A stretch of 48,517 nucleotides of DNA from Paucidesulfovibrio gracilis DSM 16080. GTDB lineage: Bacteria > Desulfobacterota > Desulfovibrionia > Desulfovibrionales > Desulfovibrionaceae. The position numbers were made by a program, and so were the translations under genes. The first letter of the stretch is position 1. Each line of letters begins with the position of its first letter. This document shows positions 1-8,448 of this stretch, in pieces. The DNA lies in contig NZ_FUYC01000015.1 in assembly GCF_900167125.1 (NCBI RefSeq), positions 1 through 48,517 of the forward strand, written 5' to 3'. The notes under the pieces were generated by a model, which was given only the letters and a program-made list of their open reading frames with translations, was not told where the DNA came from and did not search any database.

Positions 1-14
1 TTTGGGGGCGCACC

Positions 15-63
15 GTTGCCGCGAGTTTCGGGAGGGCGGAGCCATCCCGGAAATCGCGGCAAC
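15..63. other. Long inverted repeat at the left edge
   Basis: Two arms face each other across an 11-base loop: the outer 10 bases GTTGCCGCGA pair perfectly with TCGCGGCAAC, and the inner arms TTTCGGGA and TCCCGGAAA pair with one bulge. There is no run of T after either arm, so it is not a classical intrinsic terminator. It lies upstream of the 3'-end repeat at 121-226 and may belong to the 3' end of a gene beyond the window edge. Function unknown. Confidence 0.5.
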
Positions 64-120
64 AGAACGACACGCCGCCGCGCTGCTCCGCCTTGCCATT
101 CCCCGGACGCCATCCCACCC

Positions 121-226
121 TACGCCCCCGGCCGCGCGCAGCGCGAGACCGGTAAATGGGATTCCAAAGGGTCGCGGACCCTTTGGCCGCCGGAGGCATG
201 CCTTTCCGTCCTGCGGGGCCGCCGGG
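121..226 (-). repeat. 3'-end hairpin repeat, copy A (after MscS gene)
   Basis: Read in the sense of the upstream gene (minus strand), the element begins within a few bases of the TAA stop. It holds, in order, a GGCCCCGCAGG block, GAAAGGCATGCCTCCGGCGG, a perfect hairpin (164-186: 10-bp stem CCAAAGGGTC/GACCCTTTGG, three-base loop), then ATCCCATTTACCGGTCTCGC and a GCGCGGCCGGGGGCGT end. The same order of blocks recurs after 13823 and 36441 and in shorter form after 8449 and 36656. A terminator or processing role is an inference; there is no U-tract. Confidence 0.8.
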
Positions 227-1438
227 TTACAGCACGTCCTTCCCGCGCGGATCCGGGGCGCGTTCGCGTTGGTAGACCCGCAGTTCAAACCAGGGTAGGG
301 CAGCCAACAGATGATCGAAAATATCGGCCTGAATGGACTCGTAGCGCACCCAGGCAATATCGCTGGCAAAGGCGTAAATTTCCAGGGGCAACCCCTGGGG
401 CGTGGGTTCCAATTGCCGCACCATCAAAATCATATCCTGCCGTAAATACGGATTTTCCCGCAGATATCGTTCCGCATAGGCCCGAAAGCAGCCCAAATTG
501 GTAAGGCGTCGGCCGTTGAGCGGATGTTCCGTGTTCACGCCGTGATCACGATTCCAGGCCTGCACCTCGGTGGTTCTTGTTTCCAGGTAGCCTTGAATCC
601 GTTCCACTTTGCGCAACGCGTCGAGCATTTCCTCATCCACGAACCGTACCGAGGAGAGGTCGAGAATCAGGGACCGCTTGATACGGCGGCCACCGGATTC
701 GGTCATGCCCCGCCAGTTGCGGAAAGCGCCGTCCACAAGCTTGAACGTGGGGATGGAGACGATGGTCTTGTCCCAGTTCTGCACCAGCACCGTGTGCAGG
801 GCAATGTCGATCACATCGCCGTCCGCGCCGTATTCCGGCACTTCCAGCCAGTCTCCCTTACGGATCAGATCCTCGCCGATGAGCCGGATGCCGGCCACAA
901 AGGAAAGAATGGTGTCGCGAAACACGAGCATGAGCACGGCGGTGAATGCGCCGACGCCGGAGAGCAGCCCCCAGGGGGATTCGCCCATGAGCAAGGCCAG
1001 CATGGCCACGCCCGCGAGGATGAAAACGAACAACCGGACGAGCTGCACCGCGCCCTTGATGGGCCGCCGTCCGGAGAGCGGCAGGGATTGGTAAAGCTGG
1101 TTGAGCACGGAGAGCAGGCCGGAAAGCGCCAGAGCGCCCACCAGCAATCCGAGCGCGTTCACGCCCCGGTCGATCCACTGGGCCTGGGCGGGGAAAACGT
1201 CTCCCAGGTGCGAGAGCACCAACAGCGGCGCAAACCAGGTTAAGGTGGTGAACACCTTGTGTTGCTGTAAGGCGTCGTCCCAGGGCATGCGGGTTCGGCG
1301 CACCACGGCGTGCACGGCGCGCACCGCCACTCTGCGGGCCAGAAACAAAGCCAGCCATGCCCCGAAGAGCAGGCCAACAGTGGCGAGGACATCGGTCAGC
1401 CAGGGCTGGTCCGCGAGGATTCGGCGCAATTGTTCCAC
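227..1438 (-). CDS. MscS-family mechanosensitive channel (YbdG-like)
   Basis: Inner-membrane small-conductance mechanosensitive channel that would release solutes on osmotic downshock. The 403-residue protein has about five hydrophobic helices in its first 180 residues, the last a glycine/alanine-rich pore helix ending near RDTILSFVAGIRL, then the MscS beta domain with GDWLEVPEYGADGDV and QNWDKTIVSIPTFKLV. The latter is typical of the longer YbdG/MscM branch rather than small MscS. The chosen GTG start at 1438 has GGAG six bases upstream; an in-frame GTG at 1450 has no such site and would add four residues. It may be cotranscribed with coaX, 115 bases upstream on the same strand. A 3'-end repeat follows its stop directly. 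Confidence 0.85.
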   Translation of the reverse strand: MEQLRRILADQPWLTDVLATVGLLFGAWLALFLARRVAVRAVHAVVRRTRMPWDDALQQHKVFTTLTWFAPLLVLSHLGDVFPAQAQWIDRGVNALGLLVGALALSGLLSVLNQLYQSLPLSGRRPIKGAVQLVRLFVFILAGVAMLALLMGESPWGLLSGVGAFTAVLMLVFRDTILSFVAGIRLIGEDLIRKGDWLEVPEYGADGDVIDIALHTVLVQNWDKTIVSIPTFKLVDGAFRNWRGMTESGGRRIKRSLILDLSSVRFVDEEMLDALRKVERIQGYLETRTTEVQAWNRDHGVNTEHPLNGRRLTNLGCFRAYAERYLRENPYLRQDMILMVRQLEPTPQGLPLEIYAFASDIAWVRYESIQADIFDHLLAALPWFELRVYQRERAPDPRGKDVL

Positions 1439-1553
1439 AGTACTCTCCACGCGCAGGATGAAAAATGATTCGTTGCTGGAAGAAATGGCCGTTTTTCAAT
1501 AAACCGCCATGCCTCGTCCTACCAAACCCGGGAAAAAGCGCAAGCGCAAGGGG

Positions 1554-2345
1554 CTATTCGGGCAGGGCCAGGCGCAGCCCCTCAAGCACGAGATCCGGCC
1601 GCACGTCCGTGATGGCCGGGCATACGGGCGCGATGTGCCGGGCATAGCCACCCGTGGCCAGGACCAGAGCCGGGCCGCCCAGGGCCGTTTCCAAACGGCG
1701 GATCAACCCTTCGGCCATGGCCGCAAAACCAAAGACCACCCCCTGATTCAGACTATCCATGGTGCTTATCCCGATATGCAGTCCGGTTGGGTCCACCTCC
1801 AGGCTGGGCCGGGGCAGTTGGGCGGTGTCCTCGGTAAAGGAGCGGATGGAGGAACGCACGCCCGGGCAAATCAGTCCGCCCAGGTAGGCGTTGTCGCGTA
1901 CGCAGTCAAAGGTCGTGGCCGTCCCGAAATCCAAGACGATGAGCCGGGATGCGTCCGAAAGCCGTCGGGCCGCGTAGGCCACGGTGAGCCGGTCCGCGCC
2001 CACTTCGTCGGGACGGGCATATTGATTTTCGATGTCCAGGGGCAGTTCCCCCGGCACCAGCCGGCAGGGTGTTTCCAAAATCCGGGCCACGGCGCGCAGA
2101 TGTTCCACACTCCCTGGCACGACGGACGCGGCCGCCAGCAGAAGCGGTCGTGGAAAGGCCGCGCCGGGTTCTCGGGCCGCCTCGTGCGGAGGCACGCTGC
2201 CCAGGGCGCGTCGGGCCGCATCCGCCCACTGGTCCGGCTTGCGCGTGGGGGCGGCGTGGGTTTTTCCCAGCAGCCGGTCCGGTGTGGCGGGCCGGAATTT
2301 GATGGTGGTATTGCCCAGATCCGCCAGCAAACTGATGTGTTGCAC
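1554..2345 (-). CDS. coaX: Type III pantothenate kinase
   Basis: Phosphorylates pantothenate with ATP, the first step of coenzyme A synthesis, in the cytoplasm. The 263-residue protein carries the acetate/sugar kinase-fold signatures of CoaX: an N-terminal D9-x-G-N-T phosphate loop, a GADRLTVAYAAR stretch, the second phosphate motif LDFGTATTFD and the GGLICPGV motif. The length fits the family (about 250-270). The start is a GTG at 2345, since AAGGAG lies six bases upstream; the reading frame stays open further upstream to 2399 but that part lacks family similarity and a ribosome site. Type III enzymes are not inhibited by CoA and use unusually high ATP (family knowledge). Confidence 0.95.
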   Translation of the reverse strand: MQHISLLADLGNTTIKFRPATPDRLLGKTHAAPTRKPDQWADAARRALGSVPPHEAAREPGAAFPRPLLLAAASVVPGSVEHLRAVARILETPCRLVPGELPLDIENQYARPDEVGADRLTVAYAARRLSDASRLIVLDFGTATTFDCVRDNAYLGGLICPGVRSSIRSFTEDTAQLPRPSLEVDPTGLHIGISTMDSLNQGVVFGFAAMAEGLIRRLETALGGPALVLATGGYARHIAPVCPAITDVRPDLVLEGLRLALPE

Positions 2346-2661
2346 GTTGTTCTCCTTGCCGTTGCCCGGGCAGAGTACCGTTCCGGGCGGAAAAGGCAAG
2401 CCCGGCCTGATCCGTTGACGGCTCTGGCCGAAATGAATGGAATGACTCTGCGCCGCTCCAGGACTCGCACCTCAAAGGACCGTGGAAAATCACCTATCCT
2501 GGTTGCCAGTCGGCAAAAGCTGAGGTATTGGTTCAAAGATACGGACAAACCGTAAGCGCGGACATCATCGGTGCTCCGACCGGGAGGGGTGTTCGGGCAA
2601 CCGGCGTGCAACAGTCGAAAATGCAGTGATATTTCATCAGCAAGCAAGGAGAGAGAGTGGT
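2346..2661. other. Divergent intergenic region, coaX / bd-like operon
   Basis: No gene is supported in these 316 bases. It must hold the promoters of coaX (minus) and of the redox operon starting at 2662 (plus). A possible plus-strand promoter is TTGCCA followed after 17 bases by TATTGG near 2498-2526, a good -35 but weak -10. No convincing operator was found. Confidence 0.4.
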
Positions 2662-3711
2662 ATGGATCCGGCGCAACTGATTCCCGTGGTGGACCCCATC
2701 CCGATCCCCGGGCCGTGGTTCGACGTCCTGCTGGTCGTCACGTTCGTGGCGCACATCCTATTCATGAACGTGGTCGTGGGCGGTGCGGTCATCAGCCTTG
2801 TGGGACACGCACGGAACACGGAGCCTCTTTCGCGTTCCCTATCCAAAAAACTGCCCACCATCCTGGCCCTGACCATCAACATGGGCGTGGCTCCGCTGCT
2901 GTTTTTGCAGACCGTGTACGGCCAGTTCGACTACACCAGTTCCGTGCTCATGGCCGGGTATTGGCTGGCCGTGATCGGCCTGCTCCTGGCCGCGTATTAC
3001 GGACTCTACATCTATAATCTCAAATTCGACGGGCTTGGCGGGCTGCGAACCCCGCTCCTGCTGCTCACCCTGGGCATGATGCTCTGGATCGGATTCATGT
3101 TCTCCAACAACGTGACCCTGATGCTCCGCCCGGAAAAATGGTTCGACTATTTCAAGACAGGCGGCGCCGGCTTCCTGAATCTGGATGATCCGGTCCTGTA
3201 TCCCCGTTATCTGCACTTCATGGTGGCGTCCCTGGCCGTGGGCGGTTTGTTCGTGGCTCTGCGCGCCCATTTCAAGAAGGATGCGGAACGCCTGAAAACC
3301 GGCATGCTCTGGTTCATGCGCGCCACAGTGGTCAACCTGGCCGTGGGCGTATGGTTCCTCATGGCCCTGCCTGGCGAAATCATGATGCTGTTCATGGGCG
3401 GCGACGCACTCGCCACCGGCGTCCTGGCGCTCGGCATTCTGGGTGCGGCGGCCCTGGTCTGGACCGGGCTGACCCGCAGGCCCGTGCTCGCGGCGGTTCT
3501 CACCGTGGTCACGGTGCTGCTCATGGCCGTGGCGCGGCACATCGTGCGCACCGCGTACCTGGCTCCCTGGTTCGACTCCTCGCAGCTGCCCATCACAGGT
3601 GAATATTCCACCCTGCTGCTGTTCCTGTTCTTCCTGGCCGTGGGGCTGCCCTGCGTGGTCTGGATGGTGCGGATCTACGTCAAGCCTGCGAACATCGAAG
3701 GAGACGCATAA
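2662..3711 (+). CDS. Cytochrome bd-like integral membrane cytochrome b subunit
   Basis: A 349-residue polytopic membrane protein with eight or nine hydrophobic helices and several histidines inside or at the edge of helices (for example H31 and H185) that could bind b-type haem. Overall pattern, including a TINMGVAPLLFLQTVYGQ helix pair, resembles subunit I of cytochrome bd quinol oxidases, but the protein is shorter and the match is by eye. The start at 2662 has AAGGAG ten bases before it. The stop overlaps the start of the next gene by one base (TAATG), so the two are translationally coupled and probably form one complex. I infer a quinol-oxidising membrane unit that passes electrons to the multihaem partner; an oxygen-reducing role is less likely because the partner is a cytochrome c. 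Confidence 0.7.
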   Translation: MDPAQLIPVVDPIPIPGPWFDVLLVVTFVAHILFMNVVVGGAVISLVGHARNTEPLSRSLSKKLPTILALTINMGVAPLLFLQTVYGQFDYTSSVLMAGYWLAVIGLLLAAYYGLYIYNLKFDGLGGLRTPLLLLTLGMMLWIGFMFSNNVTLMLRPEKWFDYFKTGGAGFLNLDDPVLYPRYLHFMVASLAVGGLFVALRAHFKKDAERLKTGMLWFMRATVVNLAVGVWFLMALPGEIMMLFMGGDALATGVLALGILGAAALVWTGLTRRPVLAAVLTVVTVLLMAVARHIVRTAYLAPWFDSSQLPITGEYSTLLLFLFFLAVGLPCVVWMVRIYVKPANIEGDA

Positions 3712-6350
3712 TGGAATATCCCATTTGGCAACTCACCACCCTGGGCGGCGGCTTCTGGGTCGCGCTCATCGCCACGGTCCATGTTTTCGTGGCCCAGTTC
3801 GCCGTGGGCGGCGGGCTGTTCCTGGTGCTGACGGAACAATACGCCTACAAACATAATTCGCCGGAAATTCTGAACTACGTCAAAAAACACTCCAAATTCT
3901 TCCTGCTGCTGACCATGGTCTTCGGCGGGGTGACCGGAGTGGGCATCTGGTTCACCATTGCCCTGCTCTCTCCGCAGGCCACCATCACGCTCATCCACCA
4001 CTTCGTGTTCGGCTGGGCGTCGGAATGGGTCTGTTTCCTGGGGGAAATCGTGGCCCTGCTGGTCTATTATTACGGCTGGAAACGGCTCAGCCGCAGTCAG
4101 CACATTGCCGTGGGCTGGCTGTACTTTATCTTTGCCTGGCTCTCGCTCTTCCTGGTCAACGGCATCATCGGCTTCATGCTCACCCCTGGCGACTGGATCC
4201 AGACGGAACGGTTCTGGGACGGGTTCTTCAACCCCTCGTTCTGGCCGTCCCTGTTCTTCCGCAGCTTCCTTGCCTTCATGCTGGCGGGGTTGTTCGGCTT
4301 CCTCACGGCCACCCGCGTCCGGGACGAAGCAGCCCGCACCCGGCTGGTGCGCGTCTGCGCGCTGTGGACCATCGCCCCGTTCGTGCTCTTTCTGGCCTCG
4401 GGCTGGTGGTATCTGGTCGCCATGCCCGAACCCCAGCAAAGCATGATCCTGGCCAAATCGCACCGGGTTTCCGAGTTCTTCCAGTACTTCTGGATTTTTG
4501 CTCCGCTGGTCGTGGTGGGCGGACTGGTCATGGCCGTACGCATGCCCCGGTCCATCTCCTTCCCGGTGGCCTTCGTCATCCTGGCCCTGGGGCTGGGATT
4601 GAGCGGCTCCTTTGAATTCATCCGTGAGGCAGGACGCAAGCCCTACCTCATCTACCATGAAATCTATTCCAACTCGATTCTCTCGGCCGAGGCCGCGGAA
4701 ATCAATGAAACCGGGGCGCTGGCCCGGGCCAAATGGGCGCCTGCGGATCTTGATCCGGAAAAGGATCCCGTCAAGGCCGGTGAATTCCTCTTCCAACTGC
4801 AATGCGCGAGCTGTCACTCCATCGGCGGTCCCATGAACGACATCCTGCCGCGCACGGAAAAATTCACCCATATCGGCATGGACGCCCTGCTCAACGGCAT
4901 GGGCAAGGTCAATAAATACATGCCGCCCTTCCTGGGTACTCTGGACGAACGCCACGCCCTGGCCGCCTACATCGTCGAAGAACTGCACGGCAAAGCCGAT
5001 ACCGGCGAAAAAATCTTTGAACCGGTGGACCTGCCCTTTGAAGTGCCGCCCTTTGACCAAAACGCGCCGGAAGACGGCGGAGATGAATACGTGCTCCTGG
5101 CCTGGAACAACCTGGGCATGCACTGCATCTCGGACTCCGACAGCAACTGGGTGTTGCTGCCCCCGGCCAACGACCTCTTTGCGCAACTCGTGCAACGGGG
5201 CGACCCGCCCATGCTCGTCACAGACAATGTCCGCCTGAGCTACAAGGTGGAACCGGGATTTGAAAATCCCTCGGCCCATTCGGAATTCTGGGACTTCGCC
5301 CATATCCTCTTTGGATTGCCCGAGCCACTGCCCAAAAACATCGGACTGGCCGGAAAAGGCGTGGAAGGGGAAATGGACCTCGAAGACCACGCCGGATGGT
5401 TTGAAGCCAAACTCATTCCCGTAGTTCCCTACCCGGACTCGGGCGGCTACCAGCCGTACCCGCTCTTTACCATTCAGGCACATGATGCGGAATCCGGAGA
5501 ACTGCTGGCCGAAACCAAGGTCGTGGCCCCCACGTCCACGGAAATGGGCTGCAAAAACTGCCACGGCGGTCCCTGGAAGGTGGACGACTTCGCAGGCATT
5601 TCCGCAGAAACCGGACGCGACGTGCTCACCGTGCATGACCGCATGAACGGCACCTCCCTGGCGCAAAGCGCGGAAGACGGCAAGCCCGTGCTCTGCCAGA
5701 GCTGCCACCCCGATCCAGTGCTCGGTGCGGAAGGCAATCCCGAACTGCTGAATCTGCCCGCGGCCCTGCATGGACTGCACGCCCAATACCTTACGGACCG
5801 CGGCTCCGAAGCCTGCGCCTACTGCCACCCCAACCGGCCCGACGGTCCCACGCAATGCCTGCGCGGACGCCACGCCGACTTTGCGGAATGCGCCGACTGC
5901 CACGGCACGCTTGAAGACCACGCCATATCCCTGCTCAAGGCGGAAAAAGACAAGAAAGGCGCGGCAGTGCTGCTCAGTCAGCTCGAATCCCGCATGGTGG
6001 ACAGCGCCGAACAGGTGCAGCCCCGCATTCCATGGCTCAATGAGCCGGATTGCCTGAATTGTCATGTCGGCTTTGAAAATCCGGGCCTGAATGCCTTCAA
6101 CGTCTGGACCGAGGGCGGCGACAAGCTCTTCCGCAATCGGCACGACGACATGGGCATCATCGCCTGCGCCGGTTGCCACAACAGCCCCCATGCCACCTAC
6201 CCGGCACGGAACATCTACGGCGCGGACCGCGACAACATCCCGCCGCTCCAGTTCCAGGGCGTGGCCGGGACCATGGGCACCGAAGGCGGCTGCGTCTGCC
6301 ACACCGTGACCATGGACTACTCGGCGCACCACGAAAACCAACTGCCGTAA
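3711..6350 (+). CDS. bd-like membrane domain fused to heptahaem cytochrome c
   Basis: This 879-residue fusion has a membrane part (about 1-305, eight or nine helices) with bd-oxidase-like features: H24, the pair H96-H97, and acidic residues E105 and E112 in a helix. A large extracytoplasmic part follows. It contains seven CxxCH haem c sites at about 365, 614, 662, 702, 727, 781 and 819, and a further C861-V-C-H that lacks one residue of the usual spacing. A NNLGMHC stretch near 465, known from other deltaproteobacterial cytochromes, lies between haem one and two. The gene follows the 349-residue bd-like protein with a one-base overlap and ends before a strong terminator. Inference: quinol to periplasmic or extracellular acceptor electron transfer, analogous to Geobacter CbcBA, where the b and c parts are separate proteins. 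Confidence 0.8.
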   Translation: MEYPIWQLTTLGGGFWVALIATVHVFVAQFAVGGGLFLVLTEQYAYKHNSPEILNYVKKHSKFFLLLTMVFGGVTGVGIWFTIALLSPQATITLIHHFVFGWASEWVCFLGEIVALLVYYYGWKRLSRSQHIAVGWLYFIFAWLSLFLVNGIIGFMLTPGDWIQTERFWDGFFNPSFWPSLFFRSFLAFMLAGLFGFLTATRVRDEAARTRLVRVCALWTIAPFVLFLASGWWYLVAMPEPQQSMILAKSHRVSEFFQYFWIFAPLVVVGGLVMAVRMPRSISFPVAFVILALGLGLSGSFEFIREAGRKPYLIYHEIYSNSILSAEAAEINETGALARAKWAPADLDPEKDPVKAGEFLFQLQCASCHSIGGPMNDILPRTEKFTHIGMDALLNGMGKVNKYMPPFLGTLDERHALAAYIVEELHGKADTGEKIFEPVDLPFEVPPFDQNAPEDGGDEYVLLAWNNLGMHCISDSDSNWVLLPPANDLFAQLVQRGDPPMLVTDNVRLSYKVEPGFENPSAHSEFWDFAHILFGLPEPLPKNIGLAGKGVEGEMDLEDHAGWFEAKLIPVVPYPDSGGYQPYPLFTIQAHDAESGELLAETKVVAPTSTEMGCKNCHGGPWKVDDFAGISAETGRDVLTVHDRMNGTSLAQSAEDGKPVLCQSCHPDPVLGAEGNPELLNLPAALHGLHAQYLTDRGSEACAYCHPNRPDGPTQCLRGRHADFAECADCHGTLEDHAISLLKAEKDKKGAAVLLSQLESRMVDSAEQVQPRIPWLNEPDCLNCHVGFENPGLNAFNVWTEGGDKLFRNRHDDMGIIACAGCHNSPHATYPARNIYGADRDNIPPLQFQGVAGTMGTEGGCVCHTVTMDYSAHHENQLP

Positions 6351-6374
6351 CCGCAAACTCCAACCAAACCACAA

Positions 6375-6409
6375 CCCCCTGGAAGAACATGTTCTTCCAG
6401 GGGGTTTTT
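6375..6409 (+). terminator. Intrinsic terminator of the bd-like/multihaem operon
   Basis: A perfect 30-base palindrome (6375-6404), with arms CCCCCTGGAAGAACA and TGTTCTTCCAGGGGG, is followed at once by five T residues. It begins 24 bases after the stop at 6350. As a palindrome it could also act on the opposite strand for the converging catalase gene, though the T-run there is poor. Confidence 0.92.
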
Positions 6410-6572
6410 CGTTCTGAATCCTTTACAAAGAACGCAACATTGGTTCAGTGCTTGTTTCGTTTGCCTGATTATCAAAGCACAGGGTGACAAGAGGTTTCTT
6501 GCCACCCTGCGTTTGTTTTAGGACGTGTGGAAAAATTTGCGCGCGACACTCGGTGCGTTGGTGACGTATCGT

Positions 6573-8036
6573 CTACTTCGTGACGTTACGCAGATCAATC
6601 CCCAGAGCCTTGGCCACTCCTTCTCCATATGCCGGATCGGCCTTCAAGCAGTTGCCGATGTGTCTAATCTTGACCATCTCCGGCGCATCGCCCATAGCCC
6701 GGGCCGTGTTGCCAAACAGCGCTTTTTGTTGCTCTTTGCTCATAAGATTAAAAAGCTTGCCCGGTTGAGTGTAGTAGTCGCTGTCGTCCTCACGGGCATC
6801 CCAATGGGCTGCGGCACCACTCAACTCCAAAGGCGGCTCAGAGTAATCTGGTTGTTCCTGCCACTCACCGTAGCTGTTCGGCTCATAGCCAATCGTGGAA
6901 CCGTAGTTACCGTCCACGCGCATCTGTCCATCCCGATGGTAACTGTGGAAGGGACAACGGGCTTTGTTCACCGGGATAAGGTGGTGGTTAACGCCCAGCC
7001 TGTAGCGCTGGGCGTCGCCGTAGGAGAAGAGCCTTCCCTGGAGCATTTTATCAGGAGAAAAACCGATGCCGGGAACGACATTGGCAGGATTAAAGGCAGA
7101 CTGTTCAACCTCTGCAAAATAGTTTTCCGGATTCTTGTTGAGTTCGAGAACCCCCACTTCGATAAGGGGATAGTCATTTTTGTACCACACCTTTGTCAAA
7201 TCGAAAGGATTATAAGGGTGGTTGGCAGCCTGTTCCTCCGTCATAATCTGGACGGACAAGGTCCAACGCGGGAATTTCCCGTCCTCAATGGAATAATAGA
7301 GATCCCGTTGATTACTCTCGCGGCATTTGCCGATCACCGCCTCAGCCTCTGCATCCGTCAGGCATTTGATGCCCTGCTCCGTTTTGAAATGAAATTTGCA
7401 CCAGACACGTTCGTTGTCCGCGTTGATAAAACTATATGTGTGGCTTCCGTATCCGTTCATGTGACGGAAAGAAAACGGGATGCCCCGGTCACTCATCGTA
7501 ATCGTCACTTGGTGAAGAGCCTCGGGCAAGGATGTCCAGAAGTCCCAGTTGCTCGCCGGGCTGCGCAGGTTGGTGCGGGGATCGCGGTGAACAACATGGT
7601 TGAGGTCAGGAAATTTGAGCGGGTCACGGAGGAAAAAAACGGGAGTATTGTTGCCCACCAAATCCCAGTTGCCCTCGTCGGTGTAGAATTTGAGCGCAAA
7701 TCCACGGATATCTCGTTCAGCGTCCGCGGCACCACGTTCTCCTGCCACTGTTGAAAAACGAGCAAATAATTCCGTCTTTTTGCCAACTTCAGAAAAAATA
7801 CTGGCACGGGTATATTGGGTAATGTCATTTGTTACTGTGAACGTTCCATAGGCACCAGAACCTTTGGCGTGCATCCGACGTTCAGGAATCACTTCCCTGT
7901 CGAAATGCGCCATTTTTTCCAGATACCAAACGTCCTGCAACAGTTGGGGACCACGATGCCCCGCAGTCATTACGTTCTGGTTTTCAGAAACCGGAGCCCC
8001 GGCGTTGTTGGTCAATTTTTTCTTTCCGTCTTTCAT
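6573..8036 (-). CDS. katA: Monofunctional haem catalase (clade 3, small subunit)
   Basis: Converts hydrogen peroxide to water and oxygen. The 487-residue protein has the full small-subunit catalase fold: distal H56 in [12 protein letters not shown], the catalytic Asn in [11 protein letters not shown], and proximal haem ligand Y339 in [14 protein letters not shown], at the same numbers as in Helicobacter pylori KatA. The start is ATG 8036, seven bases after AAGGAG; the upstream TTG at 8039 is not needed. Base composition is clearly lower in G+C than the flanking genes and the upstream region is AT-rich, which points to acquisition. An anaerobe would use it for oxygen-stress defence. A TTG-N2-ATA-N3-TAT-N2-CAA dyad lies about 70-85 bases upstream. 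Confidence 0.97.
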   Translation of the reverse strand: MKDGKKKLTNNAGAPVSENQNVMTAGHRGPQLLQDVWYLEKMAHFDREVIPERRMHAKGSGAYGTFTVTNDITQYTRASIFSEVGKKTELFARFSTVAGERGAADAERDIRGFALKFYTDEGNWDLVGNNTPVFFLRDPLKFPDLNHVVHRDPRTNLRSPASNWDFWTSLPEALHQVTITMSDRGIPFSFRHMNGYGSHTYSFINADNERVWCKFHFKTEQGIKCLTDAEAEAVIGKCRESNQRDLYYSIEDGKFPRWTLSVQIMTEEQAANHPYNPFDLTKVWYKNDYPLIEVGVLELNKNPENYFAEVEQSAFNPANVVPGIGFSPDKMLQGRLFSYGDAQRYRLGVNHHLIPVNKARCPFHSYHRDGQMRVDGNYGSTIGYEPNSYGEWQEQPDYSEPPLELSGAAAHWDAREDDSDYYTQPGKLFNLMSKEQQKALFGNTARAMGDAPEMVKIRHIGNCLKADPAYGEGVAKALGIDLRNVTK

Positions 8037-8396
8037 CAATGATCTCCTTGCAGGTCACCCCGCCTAAACGAAATCCAATATATGATGTAGCTATTGCTGC
8101 TTATTGGCATATTTTATATCAACAACTCTACATAATTAGCCTATTCGATTTTAGTCAAAAACCAGCAACATACAAGCCAATACAATACGCAGTAAACCAA
8201 GTTTGATTGGTGTTGTCTACATCATCCACATTATTTTTGAGACGGCACGCCAACACGAAAAAGGAACCTGGTTGTTCGGCCAGATCGAAAATCAAAGGAC
8301 GTACTGCTCACGTCTATAAAAGGGGAAATCGCAAGAAGGGTGATACGATCGTCGAGTAGTTTTCCACACGCGGTTCACACACAAAACTCGAGGCTA
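8037..8396. other. AT-rich upstream region of the catalase gene
   Basis: No gene is seen. On the minus strand TTGACT followed after 18 bases by TATGTA (near 8130-8160) is a candidate promoter for the catalase. The whole stretch is markedly more AT-rich than the neighbouring DNA. Between about 8220 and 8390 I see nothing recognisable. Confidence 0.4.
8104..8122. promoter_or_regulatory. Candidate operator dyad upstream of catalase
   Basis: The 19-base site has half-sites TTG-N2-ATA and TAT-N2-CAA around a three-base centre, with exact symmetry in the six named positions of each half. It sits about 77 bases upstream of the catalase start. The regulator is unknown; a peroxide-responsive or Crp/Fnr-type factor is possible. 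Confidence 0.4.
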
Positions 8397-8448
8397 CCCC
8401 AAAGGCCATTGGCCCGTTGGCAAGCCGGAGGTCTGCCTTTCCCGCTTG
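8397..8448 (-). repeat. 3'-end hairpin repeat, copy B (after Crp/Fnr gene)
   Basis: Read on the minus strand it starts a few bases after the regulator's TAG stop with GGGAAAGGCAGACCTCCGGC, matching the opening block of copy A. A weaker hairpin follows (8399-8420; CCAACGGGCC against GGCCTTTGG). The distal blocks (CCCATTTACC and the G-rich end) are missing, so this is a short or decayed copy. Confidence 0.6.

Noticed and set aside
1509-2555. 348-codon plus-strand open frame opposite coaX
   Set aside because: coaX has complete motifs and a ribosome site on the minus strand.
3675-6374. 899-codon open frame on the minus strand opposite the cytochrome fusion
   Set aside because: Pure antisense shadow of a GC-rich gene; no family motifs, while the plus frame has haem sites and helices.
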